A DNA stretch of 64,000 nucleotides. It comes from Pelagibius sp965227505. GTDB lineage: Bacteria; Pseudomonadota; Alphaproteobacteria; Kiloniellales; Kiloniellaceae. A model generated the notes under the pieces. The model worked only from the letters and a program-made list of their open reading frames with translations. It was not told the origin of the DNA and ran no database searches. Each line of letters starts with the position of its first letter. Position 1 is the first letter of the stretch. Made by a program: the position numbers and the translations under genes. Shown here one piece after another: positions 33,789 to 42,976 of this stretch. The DNA lies in assembly GCF_965227505.1 (NCBI RefSeq), contig NZ_OZ245757.1:4340001-4404000 (forward strand), in the 5' to 3' direction.

Positions 33789-35735
33789 GTGGCAGAAGCC
33801 TTGGCAGAGATCGGTCATAATCGGCGCCCGACGCCGCTGCTCGACAGCGTTTCCGACCCCTCGGATCTGCGCAAACTCGACGAAGGACAGCTGCGTGACT
33901 TCGCCGACGAACTGCGTGCGGAGATGATCGAGGCGGTCTCCGTGACCGGCGGCCATCTGGGCGCCGGCCTTGGTGTCGTCGAACTGACGACGGCCCTGCA
34001 CCATGTCTTCAACACGCCCGATGACCGGCTGATCTGGGATGTCTCCCACCAGTGCTATCCGCATAAGATCCTGACCGGCCGGCGTGACCGTATCCGCAGC
34101 CTGCGCCAGGGCGGCGGGCTCTCCGGCTTCACCAGCCGCAAGGAGAGCCCTTACGACCCCTTCGGTGCGGCGCACAGCTCGACCTCGATTTCCGCCGGCC
34201 TGGGCTTCTCCGTTGCGCGCGACTTCCGCGGCGATGACAACGCGGTCATTGCGGTGATCGGCGATGGCGCGATGAGTGCCGGCATGGCTTACGAGGCGAT
34301 GAACAACGCCGGAGCCATGAACAGCCGTCTGATTGTCATCCTCAACGACAACGACATGTCCATCGCGCCGCCCGTGGGGGCGATGAGCGCCTACCTCTCG
34401 CAGCTGATTTCCTCCAAGCCGTTCCAGTCCGTGCGCAGCCTCGGGCGGGTTGTGGCCAAGCGCTTCCCGCGCCCCATCGAGATGGCGGCGCGCCGCGCCG
34501 AGGAATATGCCCGCGGCCTGCTGACCGGCGGCACGCTGTTCGAGGAAATGGGTTTCTTCTACGTCGGGCCTATCGACGGCCACAACTTCGACCATCTTCT
34601 GCCGGTGCTGAAGAACGTGCGCGACGCGGACTACGAGGGCCCGGTGCTGATCCACTGTGTGACCCAGAAGGGCAAGGGCTACGAGCCGGCGGAGGCGGCG
34701 GCGGACAAGTACCACGGCGTCGCGAAGTTCGATGTCGTCACCGGCAAGCAGGCCAAGCCCGCCCCCAAGGCGCCGGCCTATCAGAACGTCTTCGCCAAGG
34801 GTCTGATCGCCGAGGCGGAGCATGACGACAGGATTGTCGCCGTCACCGCCGCCATGCCGTCCGGTACCGGCCTCAACAAGTTTGCCGAACGCTTCCCGGA
34901 TCGCACCTTCGATGTGGGGATCGCCGAGCAGCACGCGGTCACTTTCTGCGCCGGCCTGGCCTGCGAGGGCTTCCGGCCTTTCGCGGCGATCTACTCGACC
35001 TTCCTGCAGCGCGCCTATGACCAGGTCGTCCACGACGTCGCGATCCAGAGCCTGCCGGTGCGCTTTGCCATCGACCGCGCGGGCATGGTGGGGGCCGACG
35101 GGGTTACCCACCAGGGCAGCTACGATCTGACCTACCTGGGCTGTCTGCCGAACTTTGTCATCATGGCGCCCAGCGACGAGGCCGAACTGATGCACATGGT
35201 GGCGACCGCCTGCCAGATCGACGACCGGCCCTCCGCGCTGCGCTATCCGCGCGGCGAGGCGCTGGGGATCGAGATGCCGGAGCGGGGGAGCGCAGTGGAA
35301 ATCGGCAAGGGCCGCATCCTGCGTGAAGGCAGCAAGGTTGCCATCCTGTCGCTGGGCACGCGCCTTGCCGATGCCCTGGCCGCTGCCGACGATCTCGCCG
35401 CCCGCGGCCTGTCGACGACGGTGGCCGATGCCCGCTTCGCCAAGCCGCTGGACGAGGACCTTGTACGGCGTCTTGCCGGCGAGCACGAAGTTCTGATCAC
35501 GGTCGAGGAGGGCGCAATCGGCGGGTTTGCCACCCAGGTGATGCAGTTCCTCGCGCGCCAGGGACTGTTCGACAAGGGGCTGCGCTTCCGCCCGGTCACC
35601 CTGCCGGACTTCTTCATCGATCACGACAAGCCGGAGCGTCAGCTGGCGCTGGCCGGGGTCGACCGCGAAGGCATCCTCGCCGCGGCGCTGCAGGCCTTGG
35701 GCCAGCAGGAGGTCGAGTCACCGGCCCGCGCCTGA
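33789..35735 (+). CDS. dxs: 1-deoxy-D-xylulose-5-phosphate synthase
   Basis: This ThDP enzyme condenses pyruvate and glyceraldehyde-3-phosphate, the entry step of the MEP isoprenoid pathway. The 648-aa frame shows the ThDP motif GDGAMSAGMAYEAMNNAG, NDNDMSIAPPVGAMS, and the transketolase Pyr domain (FDVGIAEQHAVTFCAGLA, with catalytic Glu), then RYPRGEALG and the C-terminal VEEGAIGGFATQV. The GTG at 33789 overlaps its AGGAG site (33785-33789). A TTG at 33801, 11 bases after that site, is the better-spaced start and gives 644 aa. Confidence 0.95.
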   Translation: MAEALAEIGHNRRPTPLLDSVSDPSDLRKLDEGQLRDFADELRAEMIEAVSVTGGHLGAGLGVVELTTALHHVFNTPDDRLIWDVSHQCYPHKILTGRRDRIRSLRQGGGLSGFTSRKESPYDPFGAAHSSTSISAGLGFSVARDFRGDDNAVIAVIGDGAMSAGMAYEAMNNAGAMNSRLIVILNDNDMSIAPPVGAMSAYLSQLISSKPFQSVRSLGRVVAKRFPRPIEMAARRAEEYARGLLTGGTLFEEMGFFYVGPIDGHNFDHLLPVLKNVRDADYEGPVLIHCVTQKGKGYEPAEAAADKYHGVAKFDVVTGKQAKPAPKAPAYQNVFAKGLIAEAEHDDRIVAVTAAMPSGTGLNKFAERFPDRTFDVGIAEQHAVTFCAGLACEGFRPFAAIYSTFLQRAYDQVVHDVAIQSLPVRFAIDRAGMVGADGVTHQGSYDLTYLGCLPNFVIMAPSDEAELMHMVATACQIDDRPSALRYPRGEALGIEMPERGSAVEIGKGRILREGSKVAILSLGTRLADALAAADDLAARGLSTTVADARFAKPLDEDLVRRLAGEHEVLITVEEGAIGGFATQVMQFLARQGLFDKGLRFRPVTLPDFFIDHDKPERQLALAGVDREGILAAALQALGQQEVESPARA

Positions 35736-35776
35736 TCTCCGGCTAATCCCCGGCTGATCCGCCCCGTGATCCCCGG
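35733..35776. repeat. 11-12-bp degenerate tandem repeat including the dxs stop codon
   Basis: TGATCTCCGGC, TAATCCCCGGC, TGATCCGCCCCG and TGATCCCCGGGG follow each other from 35733. Each unit begins with a stop triplet; the first is the dxs stop codon. Confidence 0.75.
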
Positions 35777-35780
35777 GGCG
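35760..35780. terminator. GC hairpin between convergent genes
   Basis: CGCCCC (35760-35765) pairs with GGGGCG (35775-35780) around a 9-base loop, in the 80-base gap between dxs and the convergent kinase gene. There is no T-run, so termination is only suggested. Confidence 0.35.
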
Positions 35781-35815
35781 CAAAGGAGAGGCGGCGTTGC
35801 GGCGCGCCCGGTCCC

Positions 35816-37135
35816 TTATTGCAGATTGATCGGCTGGGTGCTCGCCGGCGCTCCGGGTTCGCGCACCCGGTAAGCGGGGAACCGCAGGGTGACCGTGGTG
35901 CCGGCGCCGCGCTTGCTGTCGATGGCCAGGGTGCCGCCATGCATCTCGATGAGGCGCTTGGTCAGGGGCAGGCCGACGCCCAGGCCCGAGGGGTGGCGTG
36001 CCTCGCTGCCGCTGATCCGGCCGAAGGGTTCGACGGCCTCGCGTACCTCGGCTTCGCTCATGCCACAGCCGTCGTCCGAGACCGAGATATCGAAACCGCC
36101 ATCGGCGCGCTGCGCGGTACGGATGGCGATCTCGCTGCCCTTTGCAACGTGGCGCGCGGCGTTGCCGACCAGATTGACCAGCATCTGGGTGAGCTGATGC
36201 TGGTCGGCCAGCATCCTCGGGTCCTTCAGGCTGGAACTCACCACCGCCGTTGCGCCGAAGCGGTCCAGTTCCGGCTGGGCCAGTTCGACGGAGAGCCGCG
36301 CAACGCTTTCCGGGTCGATGACCGATTCCTGCAGCCGCAGACCGCCCCGTTCGGCCCGCGCGAGGTCCATCATCCCGTTGAGAACGTTCAGCAGATGATG
36401 CCCGCAGTTCTCGATCTTGGTGGCATAGGCCGGATAGCGCTCGTCCTCGATCGGGCCGAAGAACTCCCGCCGGATGATCTCGGCGAAGCCCAGCATGGCC
36501 GACAGCGGCGTCCGCAGTTCATGCGCCAGATGGGCGATGACGTCCATCTGCGCCTGGTGGGAAAGCTCCTCCTCGGCGCGCTGCAGGCTGTTGAGGGCCC
36601 CCGCGACCTCCTGGCTGATCCCCTGGGACTCGGCGCCCAGAAGCCGGCGCAGACGCCGCAGTTCCATTTCTCCGATGACCAGATCGGCGAAGTCGCGCAG
36701 CTGTGCCTGCTGGGCCTCGTCCATAGCCTGGCGGGGCTTGGTGTCGATCAGGCAGAGGGTGCCGAGGCGGAAGCCGTTGCGGGTGACCAGCGGGGCGCCG
36801 GCGTAGAAGCGGATCTCCGGGTCACCGAGGACCAGCGGATTGTCCGCGAAGCGCAGGTCCTTGGTCGCGTCCGGCACCTGCAGAACCCGGTTTTCCATGA
36901 TCGCAAACTGGCAGAAGGAGTACTCGCGCGGCGTCTCGTCGACAGCCAGCCCGACCTTGGACTTGAACCACTGCCGGGCCGGATCGATGAGGGAAATCAG
37001 GGTGATGGGGACGTCGAATTGTCCCGCGACCAAGCGGGTAATACGATCGAATGCCGGCTCCGGCGGGGTGTCCAGGATATCCAGAGCCTGCAGAGAGGCC
37101 AGTCGCTGGACTTCGTCAAAGGGAATCGGGTTCAT
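35816..37135 (-). CDS. GAF-domain sensor histidine kinase
   Basis: A 439-aa soluble kinase. A GAF domain spans about residues 24-160 (ISLIDPARQWFKSKVGLAVD, EYSFCQFAIM, YAGAPLVTRNGFRLGTLCLI), typical of redox, light or small-ligand sensors. HisKA carries phospho-acceptor His205 in AHLAHELRTPLSAMLGFAEI, and the HATPase domain has NLVGNAARHVA, VSDDGCGMSEAEV and SGLGVGLPLTKRLIEMHGG. It has no membrane segment and no adjacent response regulator. The kinase core resembles PleC/DivJ-type kinases. A perfect CtrA box lies 62 bases upstream, so cell-cycle control is a reasonable inference. Confidence 0.92.
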   Translation of the reverse strand: MNPIPFDEVQRLASLQALDILDTPPEPAFDRITRLVAGQFDVPITLISLIDPARQWFKSKVGLAVDETPREYSFCQFAIMENRVLQVPDATKDLRFADNPLVLGDPEIRFYAGAPLVTRNGFRLGTLCLIDTKPRQAMDEAQQAQLRDFADLVIGEMELRRLRRLLGAESQGISQEVAGALNSLQRAEEELSHQAQMDVIAHLAHELRTPLSAMLGFAEIIRREFFGPIEDERYPAYATKIENCGHHLLNVLNGMMDLARAERGGLRLQESVIDPESVARLSVELAQPELDRFGATAVVSSSLKDPRMLADQHQLTQMLVNLVGNAARHVAKGSEIAIRTAQRADGGFDISVSDDGCGMSEAEVREAVEPFGRISGSEARHPSGLGVGLPLTKRLIEMHGGTLAIDSKRGAGTTVTLRFPAYRVREPGAPASTQPINLQ

Positions 37136-37196
37136 GCGGCGGTGATCGTCCCGGATGAGTATCGCTTGGCCCAGATGGTCATTAGTCTTGTCATGA

Positions 37197-37211
37197 TTAA
37201 TGAACTGTTAA
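37197..37211. promoter_or_regulatory. Perfect CtrA-type box upstream of the GAF kinase
   Basis: TTAA-N7-TTAA with spacer TGAACTG, followed by C on the plus strand, an exact match to the alphaproteobacterial CtrA consensus. It lies 62 bases upstream of the start codon of the minus-strand GAF histidine kinase. Confidence 0.6.
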
Positions 37212-37372
37212 CACTTGTGCAAATCGGGGCCCTTCTTCGCCGTTGCCTTTGTCCGGAGCCCATGGCAGATCATGCAGGGCCTGTGTTCCAGGCTTTCAAG
37301 TCGCCGTTTGCATGACCGCCCTGCAGCTTATGCGGGTTTTCACGGCCATATATAGTCTTCATAGTGCAAACG

Positions 37373-38791
37373 ATGTCAAAAACAATGGCTGAGACAACCG
37401 CCCCTCTGACAGCGCCCCCACCGCACTCCCTATGGCGACGCGAGATCTGGGCCACGCTGCGCCTCTCGGCGCCGCTGGCGCTCACCCAGCTTGCGATGAT
37501 CGGCATCAACACCACCGACATCGTCATGATGGGTTGGCTGGGGCCCGCGGATCTGGCGGCCGGCGCCCTCGGCATGAACATCTTCATCCCGCTCTATCTG
37601 TTCGGCATGGGCATCGCCACCGTCGTCACCCCGATGACGGCCCAGGCGCTGGGCGCGCGGGACTTCCACGGCGTGCGCCGGACGGTGCGCCAGGGCTTCT
37701 GGCTGACCCTGCTGTTTGCCGCCCTTTTCAGCCTGATCATCTGGAACGGGCGCTGGCTGCTGCTGCTCTTCGGCCAGGAGGCGGACACCGCGCTGCGGGC
37801 CGACGACTATCTGAAGGCGGTGACCTGGGCGATGCTGCCGTCGCTGTGGTTCGTCGTCCTGCGCTGCTTCGTCACGGCGCATTCGCGCCCGCGCTCGGTC
37901 CTGATCATCACCCTGGCGGCGGTGGCCGCCAACGCGATCGGCAACTATGGCCTGATGTTCGGCAACTTCGGCCTGCCCCGCTGGGAACTGATGGGGGCCG
38001 GTGTGACCAGCTCCATTGTGTCCTGGCTGATGCTGCTGGCCATGCTCGTTTTCGTGCTGCGGGACCGGCGCTTCAAACGCTATGCGATCCTCGTGCGTTT
38101 CTGGCGGCCGGACTGGCCGCGTTTTCGCGAGCTGTTTCGCATCGGCCTGCCGATCGGCCTCACGCTCCTGTCCGAAACCAGCCTGTTTGCGGGGGCGGCT
38201 TTCCTCGCCGGCCTGATCAGCACGGAGGCCCTGGCCGCCCACGCCATCGCGCTGCAGTGCGCTGCGGTGGCCTTTATGGTGCCCCTGGGAATCAGCCAGG
38301 CGTCCATGGTCAGGGTCGGTCTGGCGGCGGGCTCCCGCGATCCCGCGGCGGTCGGCCGTGCGGGCTGGTCGTCGCTGCTGGTCGGCATGCTGTTCATGAC
38401 CGGTTCGGCTCTGGTGTTCTGGTTCGCCGGCCCCCAGCTGGTGGGCCTGTTTCTGGATCGCGACCTGCCTGCCAACGCGCCGGTGGTGGAACTGGCGGTC
38501 GCCTTCCTGGTGATCGCCGCCCTGTTCCAGCTCGTCGACGGGGCCCAGGTGATCGCCATTTCGGCCCTGCGCGGCCTCAAGGACACCAAGGTGCCGATGT
38601 GGCTGGCCATGACCGGCTACTGGGGCGTTGGCTTCACGACCTCCGTCGTCCTGGCCTTTCCCCTTGGCCTGGGCGGACAGGGGGTCTGGACCGGCCTTGC
38701 GGTGGGGCTGGCCTTTGTCGCGCTGACCGCTGTCTGGCGGTTCCACCGCCGTGCCCATTTCCTGCCCAACGGGGGCTTGGCGCTCGCATGA
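37373..38791 (+). CDS. MATE family efflux transporter
   Basis: A 472-aa NorM-like antiporter with 12 predicted membrane helices. Recognisable stretches are LRLSAPLALTQLAMIGINTT, then DIVMMGWLGPADLAAGALG, GQEADTALRADDYLKA, and in the second half LFAGAAFLAGLISTEALAAH and DGAQVIAISALRGLKD. It should export cationic drugs or metabolites with Na+ or H+. The frame can start at GTG 37364 or ATG 37373; neither has a strong ribosome-binding site. The stop overlaps the tlyA start as ATGA, so they are cotranscribed. Confidence 0.92.
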   Translation: MSKTMAETTAPLTAPPPHSLWRREIWATLRLSAPLALTQLAMIGINTTDIVMMGWLGPADLAAGALGMNIFIPLYLFGMGIATVVTPMTAQALGARDFHGVRRTVRQGFWLTLLFAALFSLIIWNGRWLLLLFGQEADTALRADDYLKAVTWAMLPSLWFVVLRCFVTAHSRPRSVLIITLAAVAANAIGNYGLMFGNFGLPRWELMGAGVTSSIVSWLMLLAMLVFVLRDRRFKRYAILVRFWRPDWPRFRELFRIGLPIGLTLLSETSLFAGAAFLAGLISTEALAAHAIALQCAAVAFMVPLGISQASMVRVGLAAGSRDPAAVGRAGWSSLLVGMLFMTGSALVFWFAGPQLVGLFLDRDLPANAPVVELAVAFLVIAALFQLVDGAQVIAISALRGLKDTKVPMWLAMTGYWGVGFTTSVVLAFPLGLGGQGVWTGLAVGLAFVALTAVWRFHRRAHFLPNGGLALA

Positions 38792-39555
38792 GCCGCGCGG
38801 CCAAGACCCGCGCCCCTAAGATTCGCATCGACGTGGCCCTGGTCGAGCGCGGACTGGTGGAAAGCCGCGCCCGGGCGCAGGCGCTGGTGATGGCCGGCAA
38901 GGTCTTTGCCGGCGAGCGCAAGGTCCAGAAAGCTGGCGAGGCGGTGGCGCCGGACCAGCCGCTGGAGGTGCGCGGCCAGGACCATCCCTGGGTCAGCCGC
39001 GGCGGCCTGAAGCTGGCCCACGCCCTGGCGCATTTCGATCTCGATCCGGCGGGCCTCGTCTGCCTGGACATCGGCGCCTCCACCGGCGGCTTTACCGATG
39101 TGCTGCTGCAGCACGGGGCGGCGCGGGTCTATGCCGTGGATGTTGGGCACGGCCAGCTGGCCTGGAAGCTGCGCAACGATCCGCGCGTGGTCGTGCTGGA
39201 GCGTTGCAACGCCCGCACCTTGAGCGCGGCGGAGGTGCCGGAGCCGGTCGACCTGCTGGTCTGCGATGCCAGCTTCATCGGCCTGGAGGTCGTCCTCCCG
39301 GCGCCGCTGGCGCTCACCCGGGCCGAGGCGCGCCTCGCCGTGCTGATCAAGCCGCAGTTCGAGGTCGGCAGGGACCGTGTCGGCAAGGGCGGCGTGGTGC
39401 GCGATCCGGCGCTGCACGAAGAGGTCTGCCAGCGGATCGAGGCCTGGATGAACGCCCAGCCCGGCTGGCAGGTCGAGGGCATCGTCGAAAGCCCGGTGAC
39501 CGGCCCGGAGGGCAACAAGGAGTTCCTGATGGTGGCCCGCAAGACGCCGACTTAA
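38788..39555 (+). CDS. tlyA: TlyA-family rRNA methyltransferase
   Basis: A 255-aa protein with an N-terminal S4 RNA-binding domain (RIDVALVERGLVESRARAQA, about residues 12-70) and a C-terminal FtsJ-like methyltransferase domain. SAM motif I is CLDIGASTGGFTDVLL, and acidic motif YAVDVGHGQL follows. KDKE-type residues include VCDASFIGL and LIKPQFEVGRD. In mycobacteria the family 2'-O-methylates 16S and 23S rRNA (capreomycin sensitivity); hemolysin labels are historical. Often found near dxs in alphaproteobacteria, here separated by the kinase and MATE genes. Confidence 0.92.
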   Translation: MSRAAKTRAPKIRIDVALVERGLVESRARAQALVMAGKVFAGERKVQKAGEAVAPDQPLEVRGQDHPWVSRGGLKLAHALAHFDLDPAGLVCLDIGASTGGFTDVLLQHGAARVYAVDVGHGQLAWKLRNDPRVVVLERCNARTLSAAEVPEPVDLLVCDASFIGLEVVLPAPLALTRAEARLAVLIKPQFEVGRDRVGKGGVVRDPALHEEVCQRIEAWMNAQPGWQVEGIVESPVTGPEGNKEFLMVARKTPT

Positions 39556-39599
39556 CGCGGCGTTTCCCTCGCGGGCCGGCGCTATCCCGAAGATGCTCC

Positions 39600-41432
39600 C
39601 TAAAAGGCGCCGGGGCGCGGCTGCGCGCTTTGCGGCAGCGGGCCGCTGTGCAGCGTCTGGCCGCGCGGATCGCCGCTCATCGCTTCCATCGCCTCGATCA
39701 GCGGTGCGACGGCCTGGACCAGGCGGGCGAGGCTGCGCACCAGGGCCTGAGCGCCCGGATTGTCGATTTCCCCGCCCAGCGTGTCCTCAAAGAAGGCCGA
39801 GAAGGGGTCACGCCGTTCCGGATAGGGCAGCAGCCGGACGGCGGCGTCGGCTGGAATGCCGGCCGCCTCCTTGGCGACGCTCAGCGCCTTGCTGTATCCG
39901 CCAAGGTCGTCCACCAGTCCGGCGGCCAGGGCGTCCTCGCCCGACCAGATGCGTCCGCCGGCCGCTGCCTGAACGGCCTCCGGCGACAGGTTGCGCCCGC
40001 GCGCCACCTTGTCGGTGAAGTCGGCGTAGGTGGCGTCCAGGGTTGCCTGCAGCCATTCCCACTCCTCGCGCGTGAAGGGGGCATGGGGGCTCCAGAGGTT
40101 GGCCCGCCGGCCGGCCTGGACGCCGTCCCAGTTGACGCCGAGGTCGCGCCAGAGCTCGTTCAGGGCGAACTTGCCGGTGACCACGCCGATGGAGCCGGTG
40201 AGGGTGCCGGGCTGGGCCACGATGCTGTGCGCCGGCGCCGCCACGAAGTAGCCGCCGGAGCCGGCGATGTTGCCCATCGAGACCACCACCGGCTTGCCGA
40301 GGTCGCGGGCGCGCTGGACCTCGCGCCAGATCGCATCGGAGCCGACGTAGGACCCGCCCGGGCTGTCGACGCGAAACAGGATCGCCGCCACCTCGCTGTC
40401 GTCGATCGCCTCCGACAGTGCGTTCACCACGTCGACGGCGCCCATGCGCACCCGGCCGAACACCGGGTCGTTCTCGCCGGGTTCCAGCACGATAGGACCG
40501 CTGCCGTGGACCAGCGCGATGATCGGGCCCTCCTCGGAGTCCTCCCGGGTCGCGCGGGCGTAGTCGCGCAGCGAGACCAGCTCGGACTCCGACCCCGCCG
40601 CCGTCTCCACGGCGTCACGCGCCTGGTCCCAGTAACCGAGGTTGTCGACGAGCCCCGCCTGCAAGGCGTCGGGGCCCCGGTGGGGGGCGCTGTCGATCAG
40701 CTGGCGGACCGCCGTGGTCTCGAGGTTGCGGGCCTTGGCGACGGCGGTGACGATCTGCGACAGGCTGGAGTCCAGGTACTGCTGCAGGTTCTGGCGCTGC
40801 GCCTCCGGCAGGCGGGCCTCCGTGAAGATCGCCATGGCGCCCTTGTATTCCTCGCGCTGGCCGACCTGGGCGCGCACGCCATAGTCCTCCAGAAGCTGGC
40901 GCAGGAAGGGCTGCTGCATGGAAAACCCGGTGATGTCGACATCGCCGGAGGGCTGGATCCAGAGCTCTCCGGCGGCGCTCGCCAGGTAGTAGTGCAGGGT
41001 GCCGTTGCCGGCCTCGCCGAAGGTCTCCGCAAAGGCGGTCACCGGCTTGCCCTGCGCCCGGAAGTCGTCGATGGCCGCGCGCAGTTCCTGCACCTGGGCG
41101 AGGCCGGGTTGCCCCCAGCCGGCCCGCAGGATGAGCGCTTTCACCCGCTCGTCGCGGGCCGCGCGGTGCAGGCCGTCGACGGCGTCCCGCAGCACCAGCG
41201 CCGAGCCCAGCGAAGCCCGCGCCAGCGGGTTGTCGGGTTGCTGTTCCACCAGGCCGTCGGCCAGATCCAGCACCAGCACGGTCTCCTGCGGCAGTTCGGC
41301 CAGTTGCGGTTCGAAGCCGTCGAAGCGCTGCAGCAGCAGGCCGGCGAAAAGGATGCCGGCAGCGACAAGGAAGCCAACGGCCGCGAAAAGGCCGACGAAA
41401 CACTTGAGGATGAACAGGATGATTCGGGTCAT
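39600..41432 (-). CDS. sppA: Signal peptide peptidase SppA, 67K type
   Basis: A 610-aa inner-membrane serine protease with one N-terminal TM (ILFILKCFVGLFAAVGFLVA) and two tandem ClpP-like repeats. The catalytic lysine lies in the N-terminal repeat (EYKGAMAIF) and the serine in the C-terminal repeat (GNIAGSGGYFVAAPAHSIVA), preceded by FRVDSPGGS. It degrades residual signal peptides facing the periplasm. Length matches the E. coli long form. It is convergent with tlyA. Confidence 0.93.
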   Translation of the reverse strand: MTRIILFILKCFVGLFAAVGFLVAAGILFAGLLLQRFDGFEPQLAELPQETVLVLDLADGLVEQQPDNPLARASLGSALVLRDAVDGLHRAARDERVKALILRAGWGQPGLAQVQELRAAIDDFRAQGKPVTAFAETFGEAGNGTLHYYLASAAGELWIQPSGDVDITGFSMQQPFLRQLLEDYGVRAQVGQREEYKGAMAIFTEARLPEAQRQNLQQYLDSSLSQIVTAVAKARNLETTAVRQLIDSAPHRGPDALQAGLVDNLGYWDQARDAVETAAGSESELVSLRDYARATREDSEEGPIIALVHGSGPIVLEPGENDPVFGRVRMGAVDVVNALSEAIDDSEVAAILFRVDSPGGSYVGSDAIWREVQRARDLGKPVVVSMGNIAGSGGYFVAAPAHSIVAQPGTLTGSIGVVTGKFALNELWRDLGVNWDGVQAGRRANLWSPHAPFTREEWEWLQATLDATYADFTDKVARGRNLSPEAVQAAAGGRIWSGEDALAAGLVDDLGGYSKALSVAKEAAGIPADAAVRLLPYPERRDPFSAFFEDTLGGEIDNPGAQALVRSLARLVQAVAPLIEAMEAMSGDPRGQTLHSGPLPQSAQPRPGAF

Positions 41433-41669
41433 GGCGCTATATCAGCGGCTGGGCCGCCCGAGGGCCAGTTAAATTTCCGTGCCAGCCTAGGACGGATTGC
41501 CGCTGCCTGCGGGCCGGCCGGACGGGCTGGGCAGCAAAACGCCCTCTTGTCACTGGACGGGCTTGGGCGCAGTCTCGCGCTTTTCGCGCAGCCGGAGCCA
41601 GCATGAAGTCCAGAGCACACAGTCCCGCGGTCCGCCAAAGCCCGGGAACCTGCCGATTGCGGGCCCCCC

Positions 41670-42962
41670 GTGCGGCGTAGGGCGCGCCAGGGTGGTGGCC
41701 GCCAGGTCGAGGTCGTGGTGCAAAGCCTCGGGGCCAAGGGCGACGGGCTCAGCGAATGCGAAGGGCGCCCGCTTTTCGTGCCCATGACCCTGCCCGGGGA
41801 CCGGGTGTCGGTGCGGATCACCGGCGAACGCAGCGGCGGTTTCAAGGGCGAGGCGGTCGAACTGCTGGCCGAGGGCGGCGCGCGGGTCGAGCCGCCCTGT
41901 CCGCATTTCGGGCCCTGCGGCGGCTGCGCGCTGCAGCACTTCGAGGACACCGCCTATGCCGACTGGAAGGCGGCCCTGCTGCCGCAGGCCCTGGCGCGCC
42001 GGGGGCTGCAGGCGGAACGGCTGCACCCGATGCTGCGGGTGCCGCCCGGCCGGCGCCGCCGCGTCGTGCTTTCGGCGGAGCGCAAGGGCGGGGCGGTTCT
42101 GCTGGGCTATCACGAGCGCGAGTCCCACCGCCTGGTCGACATCCATGACTGCCTGCTGCTGACCCCCGCTCTGACTGCGCTGATCGCACCCCTGCGCGGC
42201 CTGCTTGACGGCGTTCTGGACCCCCGGGAGGAGGCGCGGGTCACCGCGCTGGACAGCGAGACCGGGCTGGACGTGCTGATCGAATCGCGCCACCGCCTGG
42301 ACATGGAAGACCGCGAGCGGTTGGCGGACTTTGCCGCCGGGGCCGATCTTGCCCGCCTTTCCTGGAGTGCCGGCCGGGAGGAGGCGGAACCGGTTGCCCT
42401 GCGCCGCAGCCCGGTTCTGACCTTCGGCGCCACTGCCGTGGTGCCGCCGCCGGGCGGCTTCGTGCAGCCGACCGCCGAAGGGCAGCAGGCGCTTGTCGAA
42501 CGCGTGCTGGCCGCCATCCCGGCGACGGCGGAGACCGCCGCAGACCTCTTTGCCGGCTGCGGGACCTTCACCTTCCCGCTCGCCGAGCGCCTTCAGGTTT
42601 ACGCCGCCGAGGGTTCCGAGGCGGCGGTCGCCGCCCTCTCCGCGGCGGCGCGCCAGGATGCGCGGGGCGCGCGCATCACCGCCGAGCAGCGCGACCTCGC
42701 CCGCTTTCCGGTGCAGGCCGACGAGCTTTCCGGCGGCGATGTCGTGGTCTTCGATCCGCCTCGGACCGGGGCCAGGGAACAGGTCCGCGCACTGGCGCAA
42801 AGCGACGTTCCTCTGGTTATTGCCGTGTCCTGCAATCCGACCACCTTCGCGCGCGATGCCCGCAGCCTTGTGGACGGCGGCTACCGCCTGACGGAGGCGA
42901 CCCCCATCGACCAGTTCCCCTGGTCGGGGCATCTGGAACTGGTTGCGGTTTTCGCGCGCTGA
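41670..42962 (+). CDS. RumA/RlmD-like RNA uracil-5-methyltransferase
   Basis: A 430-aa SAM-dependent enzyme. A TRAM domain covers residues about 10-65 (VEVVVQSLGAKGDGLSECEG), followed by an iron-sulfur motif (CPHFGPCGGCALQH). The methyltransferase part has ADLFAGCGTFTFPLA, FDPPRTGAREQV and the catalytic Cys in AVSCNPTTFARD. It probably forms m5U in 23S rRNA. The start is a GTG at 41670. One cysteine of the usual four-Cys cluster comes from the region upstream of CPHFGPC, and I could not confirm it, so cluster integrity is uncertain. Confidence 0.88.
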   Translation: MRRRARQGGGRQVEVVVQSLGAKGDGLSECEGRPLFVPMTLPGDRVSVRITGERSGGFKGEAVELLAEGGARVEPPCPHFGPCGGCALQHFEDTAYADWKAALLPQALARRGLQAERLHPMLRVPPGRRRRVVLSAERKGGAVLLGYHERESHRLVDIHDCLLLTPALTALIAPLRGLLDGVLDPREEARVTALDSETGLDVLIESRHRLDMEDRERLADFAAGADLARLSWSAGREEAEPVALRRSPVLTFGATAVVPPPGGFVQPTAEGQQALVERVLAAIPATAETAADLFAGCGTFTFPLAERLQVYAAEGSEAAVAALSAAARQDARGARITAEQRDLARFPVQADELSGGDVVVFDPPRTGAREQVRALAQSDVPLVIAVSCNPTTFARDARSLVDGGYRLTEATPIDQFPWSGHLELVAVFAR

Positions 42963-42976
42963 GCTTGCGGAGACGC

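Noticed and set aside
33414..35624. 736-codon minus-strand open frame opposite dxs
   Set aside because: It mirrors the codon bias of dxs; the product is low-complexity with no recognisable motif.
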